Assembly: GCA_040905665.1 (NCBI GenBank)
Contig: JBBDRD010000044.1
Span: 1-64,000 of the forward strand
From: DASVCN01 sp040905665
GTDB lineage: Bacteria > Deinococcota > Deinococci > Deinococcales > Trueperaceae
DNA: 64,000 nt
Direction of reading: 5' to 3'
Under the pieces are notes generated by a model, which was not told the origin of the DNA, ran no database searches, and saw only the letters and a program-made list of their open reading frames with translations. This document shows positions 12,105 through 20,550 of the stretch, in pieces (within the stretch, counting starts at the first letter, position 1; each line of letters starts with the position of its first letter). The position numbers and the translations under genes were made by a program.

Positions 12105-12306
12105 GCTTCACCCTCGGCGTACGTACTTGGGAACTCCTCGGAGGCGCGGGACCGCGCGCCCGCAGGTTTGTCGGGCGCCCGGTCTTCCCGTAGTCGTCCG
12201 TCACGCAAGCTGAGCGCGACGTCGGTGAGTTCGGCAAGCTCGGGGTCGTGGGTCGCGATGATCACCGTCCTGCCCTCGGTTGCGATCTTCCTTAACGCCT
12301 CGGTCA
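12101..12306 (-). pseudogene. C-terminal remnant of an ABC transporter ATPase
   Basis: The last ~65 codons read VTEALRKIATEGRTVIIATH, then DPELAELTDVALSLRDGRL and a polar tail. This is the H-loop (switch histidine) and following strand of a LolD/MacB-type ABC ATPase. The Walker A, signature and Walker B motifs are absent. The sequence upstream is instead the poly-glycine-coding 3' end of the DUF2207 gene, in another frame. The stop overlaps the DUF423 ATG. It is either a deletion product or an assembly chimera at a GGTGGCGG-rich stretch. Confidence 0.7.
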
Positions 12307-14154
12307 CCGGCCGCCTCCACCGCCTCCACCGCCGCCCCCACCACCGCCGCCGCTCGATCCGCCCGAAGACGCCGAGGCCGAAGCGCTCGACAACGCCGAT
12401 GATAGGGAGGAGATCGAGCGAGACAGCGACCCGAGATCGCTCATTTCGCCATTGCCATGACTGAGACTGCCGGCCATCCATGCCCCACGGGAAGCCAGGG
12501 CCGATTCGTCAAGGCCGTGCAGCGGGGCGGCACGGCGGAGATTGCGAAGGAAGCTTTGCGCCACGCCCAGCACGGCGGCGTAGCAGTAGTAGCGGTCCCA
12601 CAACAAGAAAAAGTCGTCCGGCGCGTCCTTCATTCGGGTGTAGTCGGAAAGGGTGCGCCTGAACCCCTGCCAACCGTAGACCTCAGGCGCCACCTCGGGC
12701 CGCCAGCTGGGCAGTGCCTGGAAGGCGACAACGGCCAGGGCGACGGACATCAGCGCGAACACCAGCAACGCTCCGCCGGCTGGGCCAATCAGCCAAAGTC
12801 CGAGGGCGAACATGGCGGCGGCCGCAAGCAAGGAGAAGAGCGTCCACCGTGTCGCCGCAGCCCGGCTTTCCTGAGTGGTGAGCGGTCCGTCGAGCCTCTT
12901 CACGAGCCAGGAGTAGACACCCTGGCCCCAGGCGGGCATGAACCTGCCCGCCCGCCGCTGCGAGTAGCTCTTTAGCTCCTTGAACTCGAGAAAGTTCGGG
13001 TCACCGGGCCGGGCGGCTCCACGAAGGTAGGCCAGCACTTCCTGTTCGAACGGTTCGAGAGCCTGCTCATCGGCGGCAGGCGAATCAGCGACGGTGGAGC
13101 GAGGCTCGAGGCGCATGGAGAACTTGCCGCCCTCTCCCGTAAAGGTGCCAAATCCGCGGCGCGCCAGATCCATCACCGTGGCGTTGAAGGCGTTGCCCAT
13201 TCTCCCCCCACTGAAACGCTGCGACAGCATCGCGCCAACAGCGGCAGGCGGGAGATCGCTGGGCGGCTCGAACGGGTATTTCATGCTGAGGTGGGACGGC
13301 TCGGTACCGTAGCGCCTGTAAGCCCGCCAGACGCCAATGCAGAGAGCGAAGAGCACCGCTGCGCCCAAAACGCCCCACACCGGGTGCCGGCGTGCGGCAT
13401 CGAGGCCGGCTATCCTCTGCTCGTCCCTCAGGAACTCCTCGAAGCGGCTACCCTGGCCGGCAATATCGAAGACAGCGGGATCCATCAGATAGCGGATCTC
13501 CACCCCCTCGCCCTCGGGGATCCGATCGAAACGCACCTGCAGTACGTTACGGTCATCGCTCAGCCTCACCTCTGGGATCTCGTCATTGCCAAAGCGGTGG
13601 ACGTAGGCATCATAGGGGAACGCCATTGCGCCGGGCGCCTCCACAACCAGCTGATAGCCTCTGGCATCGACGTTGCCGGTTCCAAAAATCTGCCAGTACC
13701 ACTGGACTACATCGGCGTATGGCTCTAGCGAACCGTCGATGAGGTAGTGAAAGCGAACACGTCGCTCGGTAACTCGACTTTCATTACGCACGACCAGCTC
13801 GACGCCTTCCCCTTCTTCACAGCGCTGGCTAAAGGCGGTAGCCGGCGGCCCCGGGCTGATGGCTCCGGTGTCGGGCAGCATCACGATCCCCTGCCCTCGG
13901 TCGACCTCCAGGCAGATATAGGCCTCTCCAAAATCGCCCGACAAGGCCGTGAGGGTGCGCCGGTCGTCTACTTCCACGACGCCGTCGGGCCGAATAGTCA
14001 CCTCTTGCATAATGTCGCTCCAGCGGTAGCTCTGGCCGAGGGCGGTGAAGCCCAATAGGGAAGCGAAGAGAGTGGCGAGGAGTGGAGGCAACGGCGGGAA
14101 GTGGCGAGCAGGCGTTTGCCGCGCCGGAGTCGGGTCGTTTGTCGGTTTGCTCAT
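12304..14154 (-). CDS. DUF2207 membrane protein (3' end probably altered)
   Basis: 616 residues. A signal sequence/first helix (LLATLFASLLGFTALG) precedes an extracytoplasmic beta-rich DUF2207 domain (YRWSDIMQEVTIRPDGVVEV). One membrane helix lies near residue 265, a cytoplasmic part contains NAFNATVMDLARRGFGTFTG, two more helices lie near 420-465, and a Ser/Gly-rich tail follows. The tail ends in 14 glycines and then Arg-stop. The terminating TGA lies inside the ABC-ATPase remnant sequence, so the natural end has probably been lost. Function of the family is unknown. It lies 17 bp behind the RodZ-like gene, suggesting one operon with psuG. Confidence 0.85.
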   Translation of the reverse strand: MSKPTNDPTPARQTPARHFPPLPPLLATLFASLLGFTALGQSYRWSDIMQEVTIRPDGVVEVDDRRTLTALSGDFGEAYICLEVDRGQGIVMLPDTGAISPGPPATAFSQRCEEGEGVELVVRNESRVTERRVRFHYLIDGSLEPYADVVQWYWQIFGTGNVDARGYQLVVEAPGAMAFPYDAYVHRFGNDEIPEVRLSDDRNVLQVRFDRIPEGEGVEIRYLMDPAVFDIAGQGSRFEEFLRDEQRIAGLDAARRHPVWGVLGAAVLFALCIGVWRAYRRYGTEPSHLSMKYPFEPPSDLPPAAVGAMLSQRFSGGRMGNAFNATVMDLARRGFGTFTGEGGKFSMRLEPRSTVADSPAADEQALEPFEQEVLAYLRGAARPGDPNFLEFKELKSYSQRRAGRFMPAWGQGVYSWLVKRLDGPLTTQESRAAATRWTLFSLLAAAAMFALGLWLIGPAGGALLVFALMSVALAVVAFQALPSWRPEVAPEVYGWQGFRRTLSDYTRMKDAPDDFFLLWDRYYCYAAVLGVAQSFLRNLRRAAPLHGLDESALASRGAWMAGSLSHGNGEMSDLGSLSRSISSLSSALSSASASASSGGSSGGGGGGGGGGGGGGR

Positions 14155-14171
14155 GCTGACCAGAGCACCTT

Positions 14172-15347
14172 TTACTGGGTCACGGCAAGACCGCGTACCT
14201 CGCCACTCGAGCCCATGGCCCCGCGGCTTTGGCCGTCCACCGCCAACTCCACGCCGCCGGCATTGCCAACGTGGACGTAGACGGGCAGCGGAAAGTTTAG
14301 TGTCTGGCCCGGTCGGGCGGTGGTGAACGCTAGCCTCTCCCCCTGGTTGCGGCTCGTGCCCTGATAGACCTCCAGCCAGGTGTCTTCGGTGATGGTAAGC
14401 GTTACCTGCGGCCCCTCCGAGGCGGCTTGGCCGGCAGCTTCGCCGCTCTCACCGTCTCCGGCGGCAGCGTCCTCCGCAGCTGTGTCCTCGCCTGCACCGT
14501 CTCCCACCGTGGCGTCTCCATCGGGCACAGCCAAAGCCCCCTGGGGCCCAGCGCTAAGCGGCGTCAAGGCGAAGCTGAGGTTGCGATCGGTTGTGAAATC
14601 GAACTCCCCCTCGGCCGCGACGTATCCCTCGAGTGTGACTCGAATGACGCGGGACGGGCGAGCTGTGACGGGCGCTGATTCGATGGGAGTGGTGCCAGGG
14701 AGCGGAAACTCGTCGACGGTCACTTCGGCTCCCGGAGGCTGCGAGCTCAATGACAGTCGCACTGTCCGGGGGATGGCGCTACTTTCATCCTCGATCCCGT
14801 TGCCCCTGGCGGCAGGACCGTTCTCGACGTCGGCGGTTGCGGCGCTCCCCGCGGGCGTTCCGGCGTTGTTTCCGCGCGTATTGAAGAAGGTGCTGTTGAA
14901 ACCCCAGAGCGCCAGCGCGACCACCGCAGCGACCATTACAACCGTCGAAACCAGCGGACCCCAGCGTGGCCCAGATCGTGGTGTCTCCCACCATCGGCCG
15001 CCGTCTCCCAGGGGCGGCACGTCGGCTGCCAGTTCCCGGTCGCGCTCGAGCTTCTGTTCCACGGTGTCGAAGCCTTTGGCGTTACGTCTCTCACTGCGGT
15101 AGAGCTCCTGAGCCCGCACGACGTCGAAACCCACAGCCTGTGCGAACAGCCGCAGGAAATTTTTGGTGTAGACGTCCTCGGGGAGGTCCGAGTAGCGGCC
15201 CTCCTCCAGTGCGATGAGGTAGTCCTTGCGGACGCTGGTGAGCCCAGCGACGTCGCTCAGTTCCAGACCGCGCTCCTCTCGTGCTTCACGCAAAAGGTCG
15301 CCCAGTCGCATATCGGGAGGCAGGCGGGGGTCTTGGAGTTCACTCAT
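14172..15347 (-). CDS. rodZ: RodZ-like HTH membrane protein with PEGA domain
   Basis: 391 residues from the ATG at 15347, chosen because GAGGAG lies 8 bp upstream. An N-terminal HTH_25 domain (RLGDLLREAREERGLELSDV) is followed by a charged linker and one membrane helix (about 131-150). A PEGA-like segment comes next (about 195-262: LSSQPPGAEVTVDEFPLPGT, RVTLEGY), then an acidic Ala/Glu/Asp-rich linker and a C-terminal DUF4115-like beta domain (about 310-385). RodZ links MreB to the envelope in rod-shaped cells. The inserted PEGA domain is not standard for RodZ, so the role is provisional. It overlaps psuG by 8 bp. Confidence 0.75.
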   Translation of the reverse strand: MSELQDPRLPPDMRLGDLLREAREERGLELSDVAGLTSVRKDYLIALEEGRYSDLPEDVYTKNFLRLFAQAVGFDVVRAQELYRSERRNAKGFDTVEQKLERDRELAADVPPLGDGGRWWETPRSGPRWGPLVSTVVMVAAVVALALWGFNSTFFNTRGNNAGTPAGSAATADVENGPAARGNGIEDESSAIPRTVRLSLSSQPPGAEVTVDEFPLPGTTPIESAPVTARPSRVIRVTLEGYVAAEGEFDFTTDRNLSFALTPLSAGPQGALAVPDGDATVGDGAGEDTAAEDAAAGDGESGEAAGQAASEGPQVTLTITEDTWLEVYQGTSRNQGERLAFTTARPGQTLNFPLPVYVHVGNAGGVELAVDGQSRGAMGSSGEVRGLAVTQ

Positions 15348-16251
15348 GATGGGCTCCTCGCGGGATTGGCCGCGCAATCTCCTGTGCGACACGGGCGGCA
15401 AGAGCGACGTTCTCCCGTAACAGGCGGAGGTTCACGTCTACCGTACGGGCGGATGAGAGCTCGGCCAAGCGTGCCAGCAGGAAGGGGGTCAACTCGCGGC
15501 CCGAAATTTGCGCCTCCTGTGCCTCACTCTGCGCGGCCGCCCGGTAGGAGTCCAGCTCATCCTGACCGAGTCCCTCGGAGACCGGATTACTTACCAACAT
15601 GCCTCCGGACAGGCCGAGCTGCCTGTGAAGCTGGAACGCTTCGGCTATCCCTCGTGCATCGTCGAAGCTGGCGGGAAGGGCGTGTTCGGTCTCTCGGACG
15701 TGAAAACCTGCGAGGCGTTGCGACCGGTAACCCACCACCGGGACGCCCAGAGTCTCGAGCCGTTCCAGCGTGGCGCCGGTCAGCAGGATGCTCTTGGGGC
15801 CTGCGCAGACCGTGAGCACCGGGTATCGGGAGAGCGCCATCAGGTCGGCCGACTCGTCGAACGGTTGCGGATGCACGCCACCTATTCCGCCGGTTGCAAA
15901 AACAGTTATTCCGGCGGCGGCAGCGGTGTAGAGGGTCGTGGCTACGGTGGTACCTGCGTTCGCGCCCTGAGCGAGTAGTGCCGCCAGATTCCAGAGCGAA
16001 GCCTTTTGCGGCTCGCCGTGCGCCAGCCGCTCCAACTCCTCCGAGCTCGCACCTACCACCAACTCGCCCGCCAGTATGGCTACGGTAGCGGGAACAGCTC
16101 CTGCCTCACGAACCGTTTCCTCGAGTTCCGCGGCGGTTTCCAGGTTGCGCGGTTGGGGCAACCCATGGGTAATTAGCGTTGACTCGAGCGCAACGAGGGG
16201 TAGGCCTTTGGCCAAAGCTTCCTGAATTCGGGGGGCTATGCGCAGACTCAC
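15340..16251 (-). CDS. psuG: Pseudouridine-5'-phosphate glycosidase
   Basis: 303 residues, full length for PsuG, which splits pseudouridine 5'-phosphate into uracil and ribose 5-phosphate. Clear family motifs are ALESTLITHGLPQPRN at the N-terminus, ASLWNLAALLAQGANAGTTV, VFATGGIGGVHPQPFDESAD and CAGPKSILLTGATLERLETL. The GTG start lies 7 bp behind TATCAT (16264-16259), so a leaderless transcript is likely. No pseudouridine kinase is adjacent; the PfkB kinase at 38152 is remote and may or may not serve. It is first in a run with rodZ and the DUF2207 gene. Confidence 0.93.
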   Translation of the reverse strand: MSLRIAPRIQEALAKGLPLVALESTLITHGLPQPRNLETAAELEETVREAGAVPATVAILAGELVVGASSEELERLAHGEPQKASLWNLAALLAQGANAGTTVATTLYTAAAAGITVFATGGIGGVHPQPFDESADLMALSRYPVLTVCAGPKSILLTGATLERLETLGVPVVGYRSQRLAGFHVRETEHALPASFDDARGIAEAFQLHRQLGLSGGMLVSNPVSEGLGQDELDSYRAAAQSEAQEAQISGRELTPFLLARLAELSSARTVDVNLRLLRENVALAARVAQEIARPIPRGAHHE

Positions 16252-16258
16252 GCCGACA

Positions 16259-16264
16259 ATGATA
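16259..16264 (-). promoter_or_regulatory. Leaderless-type -10 of psuG
   Basis: TATCAT on the minus strand ends 7 bp before the GTG start codon. No ribosome site is present. No good -35 is visible. Confidence 0.55.
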
Positions 16265-16304
16265 TCGCACGCTTCGTGGTTGCCGGACGGCCGGGCGAAA
16301 GGGC

Positions 16305-16652
16305 GTGTTAGACTTCGACGCCGTGGAATTCGCCGACCTGTCTACTGTGGCTCCCTATCTGCAGCAGCTCACGTTCGGTGCCGCGGCCGGATTCCTGGTG
16401 GGCTACGCCCTCAAGAAGGTTGGGAAGATAGTCGCACTGATCATTGGACTCCTGTTCGTGGCGATACAGATTCTCGCCTACCTCGGATTCGTCACTGTCA
16501 ATTGGGCAGAGGTCCAGGCGCGCTTGGACCCGCTGCTCGAGTGGTCCTCGCTCAATGAGTTCTGGCGCGGTCTCATTGATCTTCTTACCTACAACGTCAC
16601 CTTCGCGGTCGCGTTCGTTCCGGCGCTGGTGCTTGGCCTCAAGCGCGGCTGA
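16305..16652 (+). CDS. FUN14-family membrane protein
   Basis: 115 residues with the FUN14-type segment LQQLTFGAAAGFLVGYALKK followed by hydrophobic helices (VALIIGLLFVAIQILAYLGF and TFAVAFVPALVLGL). Bacterial FUN14 proteins are small, of unknown function. The start given is GTG 16305. GTG 16323 is at least as likely, because TAGACT (16309-16314) ends 8 bp before it, like other leaderless starts here, and the extra six residues are not typical of the family. It is divergent from psuG and upstream of groES. Confidence 0.8.
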   Translation: MLDFDAVEFADLSTVAPYLQQLTFGAAAGFLVGYALKKVGKIVALIIGLLFVAIQILAYLGFVTVNWAEVQARLDPLLEWSSLNEFWRGLIDLLTYNVTFAVAFVPALVLGLKRG

Positions 16653-16699
16653 GGCGCTGGTGCGCACTTTCAGCGTTGAGTCTTGAGCGCTCAACCTAC

Positions 16700-16728
16700 T
16701 TGACAACTCACACCCTTCCGCGTACCAT
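16700..16728 (+). promoter_or_regulatory. groESL promoter
   Basis: TTGACA (16700-16705), a 17-bp spacer and TACCAT (16723-16728) form a strong sigma-A promoter. Transcription would begin around 16735, immediately before the CIRCE element. Confidence 0.85.
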
Positions 16729-16736
16729 GAAGGCTG

Positions 16737-16763
16737 TTAGCACTCCCGTGTGGCGAGTGCTAA
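16737..16763. promoter_or_regulatory. CIRCE operator
   Basis: TTAGCACTC-N9-GAGTGCTAA is an exact match to the CIRCE consensus, the binding site of the heat-shock repressor HrcA. Its position at the predicted transcription start shows that groESL is under HrcA-type negative control. hrcA itself is not in the window. Confidence 0.97.
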
Positions 16764-16799
16764 AACTGTGTGAGGCATCAATAACAATCGGAGGGAAGT

Positions 16800-17108
16800 A
16801 TGGCTAAGACGGAAGCAAAGATGAGTCTAAAGCCTCTGGGCGACAAGGTCGTCGTAGAGATCATTGACGAGCCGCAGACTACTGCGAGCGGTATCGTTCT
16901 GCCCGACACTGCGAAGGAAAAGAGCCAGCGTGGCGCTGTCGTCGCGGTAGGACCGGGCAAGGTTCTCGACAACGGTGAGCGCGAGCCGATGGACGTAAGC
17001 GTGGGCGACACGGTCGTCTTCGCCAAGTACGGCGGCACCGAGCTTGATCTGGGTGGCAAGGAGCTCATGATTCTGAGCCTCCGTGACATCCACGCGATCG
17101 TCCAGTAA
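16800..17108 (+). CDS. groES: Co-chaperonin GroES
   Basis: 102 residues, the heptameric lid of the GroEL folding chamber. MSLKPLGDKVVVEIIDEPQT, the mobile loop TTASGIVLPDTAKEKSQRG and the C-terminal VVFAKYGGTELDLGGKELMI are diagnostic. The N-terminus carries seven extra residues (MAKTEAK) before the usual start. The ATG follows GGAGGGAA. A 111-bp spacer, rich in A and G and poor in T, separates it from groEL. Confidence 0.98.
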   Translation: MAKTEAKMSLKPLGDKVVVEIIDEPQTTASGIVLPDTAKEKSQRGAVVAVGPGKVLDNGEREPMDVSVGDTVVFAKYGGTELDLGGKELMILSLRDIHAIVQ

Positions 17109-17219
17109 CGAACCAGAGCGTCAAAGGCTCGATCAGAGAACAACGACAGCGAATAAAGACAGAGTGACGAAGCAACTAAGAGTTAGAGCAAGGAACACAG
17201 CAAGGGAGACTTGGAAAAT

Positions 17220-18878
17220 ATGGCCAAAGAACTGATCTTCAAGGAAGATGCACGTCGCAGTCTAGAGCGTGGCGTCAACGCCGTCGCCAACGCCGTGAAG
17301 GTGACCCTCGGGCCGCGTGGCCGTAACGTCGTGCTCGAGAAGAAGTTCGGCTCACCGACGATCACCAAGGACGGCGTCACCGTCGCCAAGGACATCGAGC
17401 TGAGCGATCACATGGAGAACATCGGCGCGAAGCTGCTCATCGAGATCGCGTCGAAGACCAACGACATCACCGGTGACGGCACCACTACGGCCACCGTGCT
17501 GGGCCAGGCCATCGTAAAAGAGGGCCTGCGTAACGTTGCCGCCGGCGCCAACCCGCTGGCAGTGAAGCGTGGCATCGACAAGGCCGTCGAGGCCGCGGTC
17601 GAGTCCATCCGTGGCATGGCGGTCCCAGTGGAGGACTCCAAGTCGGTCGCCGAGGTCGCCTCCATTTCCGCAAACGACCCCGCCGTCGGCCAGGTCATCT
17701 CCGAGGCGATGGACAAGGTTGGCCGTGACGGTGTCATCACCGTTGAGGAGTCGAAGTCGCTCGACACCGAACTGGACTTCGTCGAGGGCATGCAGTTCGA
17801 CAAGGGCTACCTTAGCGCCTACTTCATTACCGACTCCGACGCGATGGAAGCCGTCCTCGAGGACGCCTACATCCTCATCTTCGAGAAGAAGATCAGCGCG
17901 CTCAAGGATCTGCTTCCTGTGCTCGAGCAGGTTGCCCAGACCGGCAAGCCACTCCTGATCATCGCCGAGGACATCGAAGGTGAGGCCCTTGCCACGCTGG
18001 TCGTCAACAAGCTGCGCGGCACCCTCAACATCGCCGCGGTGAAGGCTCCCGGTTTCGGTGACCGTCGCAAGGAGATGCTCAAGGATATCGCCGCCGTTAC
18101 CGGTGGTGAACTGGTCAGCGAAGAGCTCGGCCACAAACTCGAGAATGTCCGCATCCAGCAGCTCGGCCAGGCCAAGCGGGTTCGGATCTCGAAGGACGAG
18201 ACCACTATCATCGAAGGTGGCGGCTCGACGGCCACTATCGAGGCGCGAGTCAAGTCCATTCGTAGCGAGATCGAGAACACCGATTCGGATTACGCACGTG
18301 AGAAGCTCCAGGAGCGTCTCGCCAAGCTTTCCGGCGGCGTTGCAGTCATCCGTGTGGGTGCCGCTACCGAAACCGAACTCAAGGAGAAGAAGCACCGCTT
18401 CGAGGATGCCCTCTCGACTGCCCGCTCGGCCGTCGAGGAAGGAATCGTCGCCGGTGGTGGCGTAACGCTTATCCACGCTGTCGAATCGGTGAAGAAGCTT
18501 GCCGAGACCCTGGTGGGCGACGAGCGCACCGGTGCTCAAATCCTCATGCGCGCCCTCGAAGAGCCGGCTCGGCAGATCGCCGCCAATGCCGGTGCCGAAG
18601 GCTCCGTGGTGGTCAACACCATCAAGGGACGCAATGACGGCAAGTTCGGCTACAACGCCGCTACCGACGAGTATGTCGACGACATGTTCGCGGCCGGCAT
18701 CGTCGATCCTGCGAAGGTGACCCGCACGGCGCTGCAGAACGCCGCGTCGATCGGCGCACTCATGCTCACGACCGAAGCTGTCATCGCCGACAAGCCCGAG
18801 CGGGAAGGCGCCGGCGCCGGTGGCGGCGGCGGCATGCCGGGCGGCGATATGGGCGGCATGGGAGGCATGGACTTCTAA
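17220..18878 (+). CDS. groEL: Chaperonin GroEL
   Basis: 552 residues; ATP-driven tetradecameric chaperonin. The start is the ATG at 17220 (MAKELIFKEDARRSLERGVN), preceded by AAGGGAG; a TTG nine bases earlier is in frame but less suitable. The ATP site GDGTTTAT is near residue 85, and the C-terminus has the flexible Gly-Met tail (GGMGGMDF). Expression is from the CIRCE-controlled promoter before groES. A long open frame runs antisense through this gene; it is a known codon-bias artefact and is not annotated. Confidence 0.99.
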   Translation: MAKELIFKEDARRSLERGVNAVANAVKVTLGPRGRNVVLEKKFGSPTITKDGVTVAKDIELSDHMENIGAKLLIEIASKTNDITGDGTTTATVLGQAIVKEGLRNVAAGANPLAVKRGIDKAVEAAVESIRGMAVPVEDSKSVAEVASISANDPAVGQVISEAMDKVGRDGVITVEESKSLDTELDFVEGMQFDKGYLSAYFITDSDAMEAVLEDAYILIFEKKISALKDLLPVLEQVAQTGKPLLIIAEDIEGEALATLVVNKLRGTLNIAAVKAPGFGDRRKEMLKDIAAVTGGELVSEELGHKLENVRIQQLGQAKRVRISKDETTIIEGGGSTATIEARVKSIRSEIENTDSDYAREKLQERLAKLSGGVAVIRVGAATETELKEKKHRFEDALSTARSAVEEGIVAGGGVTLIHAVESVKKLAETLVGDERTGAQILMRALEEPARQIAANAGAEGSVVVNTIKGRNDGKFGYNAATDEYVDDMFAAGIVDPAKVTRTALQNAASIGALMLTTEAVIADKPEREGAGAGGGGGMPGGDMGGMGGMDF

Positions 18879-18917
18879 CCGGTCCAAGAATTTCTGTCCG
18901 AACAGTCCTGCAAGTCA

Positions 18918-18950
18918 ATCGCGGGGGGCCCCCCCCCCCCCCCCCGCGAT
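18918..18950. terminator. G/C hairpin with C17 tract after groEL
   Basis: ATCGCGGGGGG (18918-18928) pairs with CCCCCCGCGAT (18940-18950), the loop being all C. The C-run is 17 long (18929-18945). It lies between convergent groEL and gpmI and could terminate both. The exact homopolymer length may be uncertain in the assembly. Confidence 0.55.
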
Positions 18951-18980
18951 CCGTGTTCACGCAGCGGTTCGACCGCCGGC

Positions 18981-20501
18981 TTAAATGAGCGAGCGGCCCG
19001 TCATCTCGGCCGGTATTTCCAAGCCGAGCAGTTCCAGAATGGTGGGAGTCACGTCGCCGAGCACGCCGTCTGGGCGCAAGTCCGCACCTCCTGCCCCTAC
19101 GAGGATGCACGGAACAGGATTGGTGGTGTGGGCGGTATGGGGACGCCCTGCTTCGTCGAGCATCACCTCGGCGTTACCGTGATCGGCCAATATTATTGCC
19201 GCTCCACCCTTGGCAAGGACCGCCTCCACCACCTCACCCATACCGCCGTCGCTCGCCTCGCAGGCGCGGATGGCGGCCGCGAGCACTCCGGTGTGTCCGA
19301 CCATGTCCGGGTTGGCGTAGTTGATGAGGATGAAGTCGTCGTCGTCCTCACGAATCCGGCTGACCGTCGTTCGGGTGAGCTCGGCAGCGCTCATTTCCGG
19401 CTGGAGATCGTACGTCGTGACTTTCGGGGAGGGAATGAGCACGTGCTCCTCGGCGGGAAACGGCTCCTCACGCTTGGCATTGAAGAAGTAGGTCACATGG
19501 GCGTACTTCTCGGTCTCGGCCGTGTGGTACTGGCGTAAACCGGCTTGTGCCACGACCTCGGCGAGGCTGGGCCGCAGTTCCGGTAGCGCGAACGCGTAGG
19601 GTGCCGCGAGCGAACGGTCGTACTGCATGAGCGAGGCGAAGTTGATGGTGGGTACGCTGCAGCGCTCGAACTCCGACCACTCGGGACCGTTGAGCAGAGC
19701 GTAGGTGAGCTGGCGGGCGCGGTCGGCGCGGAAATTGAAGAAGATGACCGCGTCACCATCTGAGACACGGCCCACCGGCTCACCCGCGCGATCGACGAGA
19801 ACCGTAGGCTCGATGAACTCATCGGTCTCGCCTCGCTCATACGCCATTTCCACAGCCGCCACAGAGCTTTCGGCTCGACGCGGGGCCTTCGCGCAAACTA
19901 CGGCGTCGTAGGCCCGCTCCGTTCGCTCCCAACGGTTGTCACGGTCCATTGCGAAGTAACGTCCGCTTACAGTGGCCACCCGAGCTCGCCCGTTCCCCCT
20001 AGCCAGCGCCGTCTGCAACTCCTGCAGGTAGCCCAGGCCACTCTGCGGCGGGGTGTCGCGCCCATCGGTAAAGGCGTGGATGAAGACCGGTCCGCTAAAC
20101 TTGCTGCCGGCTAGCCGGAGCAGCGCCAGCAGGTGTTCGAGGTCGCTGTGGACGCCGCCGCGGCTCACCAAGCCCATCAGATGGAGGGCCTTGCCGCCCG
20201 CCATGGTTTCGTTCAGTACTCGGTTCTCGAAGAACTCTCGGCTGGCGATCTGACTCTCAATCAGGGTAAGACTCTGCATCACTACTCGGCCGGCGCCCAA
20301 GTTCATGTGCCCGACCTCCGAGTTGCCTATCTGACCTGCCGGCAAGCCCACTGCTTTACCCGAAGCCTGCAGGCTGGTGTGCGGCCGTTCCTGCCAATAA
20401 CGATCGAAGTTTGGGGTGGAGGCTAGGTGTACCGCGTTGCCTGGGCCCGCTGGGGCCAGGCCGAAGCCGTCGAGAATGATCAGCGCTACTGGTCTCGTCA
20501 T
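18981..20501 (-). CDS. gpmI: 2,3-bisphosphoglycerate-independent phosphoglycerate mutase
   Basis: 506 residues, alkaline-phosphatase-superfamily glycolytic enzyme interconverting 3- and 2-phosphoglycerate with two Mn ions. Metal and catalytic motifs are complete: LIILDGFG at the start, catalytic Ser61 in GQIGNSEVGHMN, HAFTDGRDT, GRYFAMDRD, NYANPDMVGHTG and ILADHGNAE. The ATG follows GAGGT with 6-bp spacing. The gene lies 153 bp downstream of dciA on the same strand with a tandem repeat array between them, and converges on groEL. Confidence 0.98.
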   Translation of the reverse strand: MTRPVALIILDGFGLAPAGPGNAVHLASTPNFDRYWQERPHTSLQASGKAVGLPAGQIGNSEVGHMNLGAGRVVMQSLTLIESQIASREFFENRVLNETMAGGKALHLMGLVSRGGVHSDLEHLLALLRLAGSKFSGPVFIHAFTDGRDTPPQSGLGYLQELQTALARGNGRARVATVSGRYFAMDRDNRWERTERAYDAVVCAKAPRRAESSVAAVEMAYERGETDEFIEPTVLVDRAGEPVGRVSDGDAVIFFNFRADRARQLTYALLNGPEWSEFERCSVPTINFASLMQYDRSLAAPYAFALPELRPSLAEVVAQAGLRQYHTAETEKYAHVTYFFNAKREEPFPAEEHVLIPSPKVTTYDLQPEMSAAELTRTTVSRIREDDDDFILINYANPDMVGHTGVLAAAIRACEASDGGMGEVVEAVLAKGGAAIILADHGNAEVMLDEAGRPHTAHTTNPVPCILVGAGGADLRPDGVLGDVTPTILELLGLEIPAEMTGRSLI

Positions 20502-20550
20502 TTCTACCTCACGTGACTCCCCGTGCGGGCCGGCCCCCCTGCCCGGCCGC

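Noticed and set aside
12304..12350. GGTGGCGG-rich stretch as an independent tandem repeat element
   Set aside because: It codes for the glycine-rich tail normally found in DUF2207 proteins, so the repetitiveness is explained by the protein.
17352..18887. 511-codon open frame antisense to groEL
   Set aside because: Long antisense frames over groEL are a well-known effect of GC-rich codon usage (often misnamed glutamate dehydrogenase). groEL itself is unmistakable and the antisense product has no recognisable domain.
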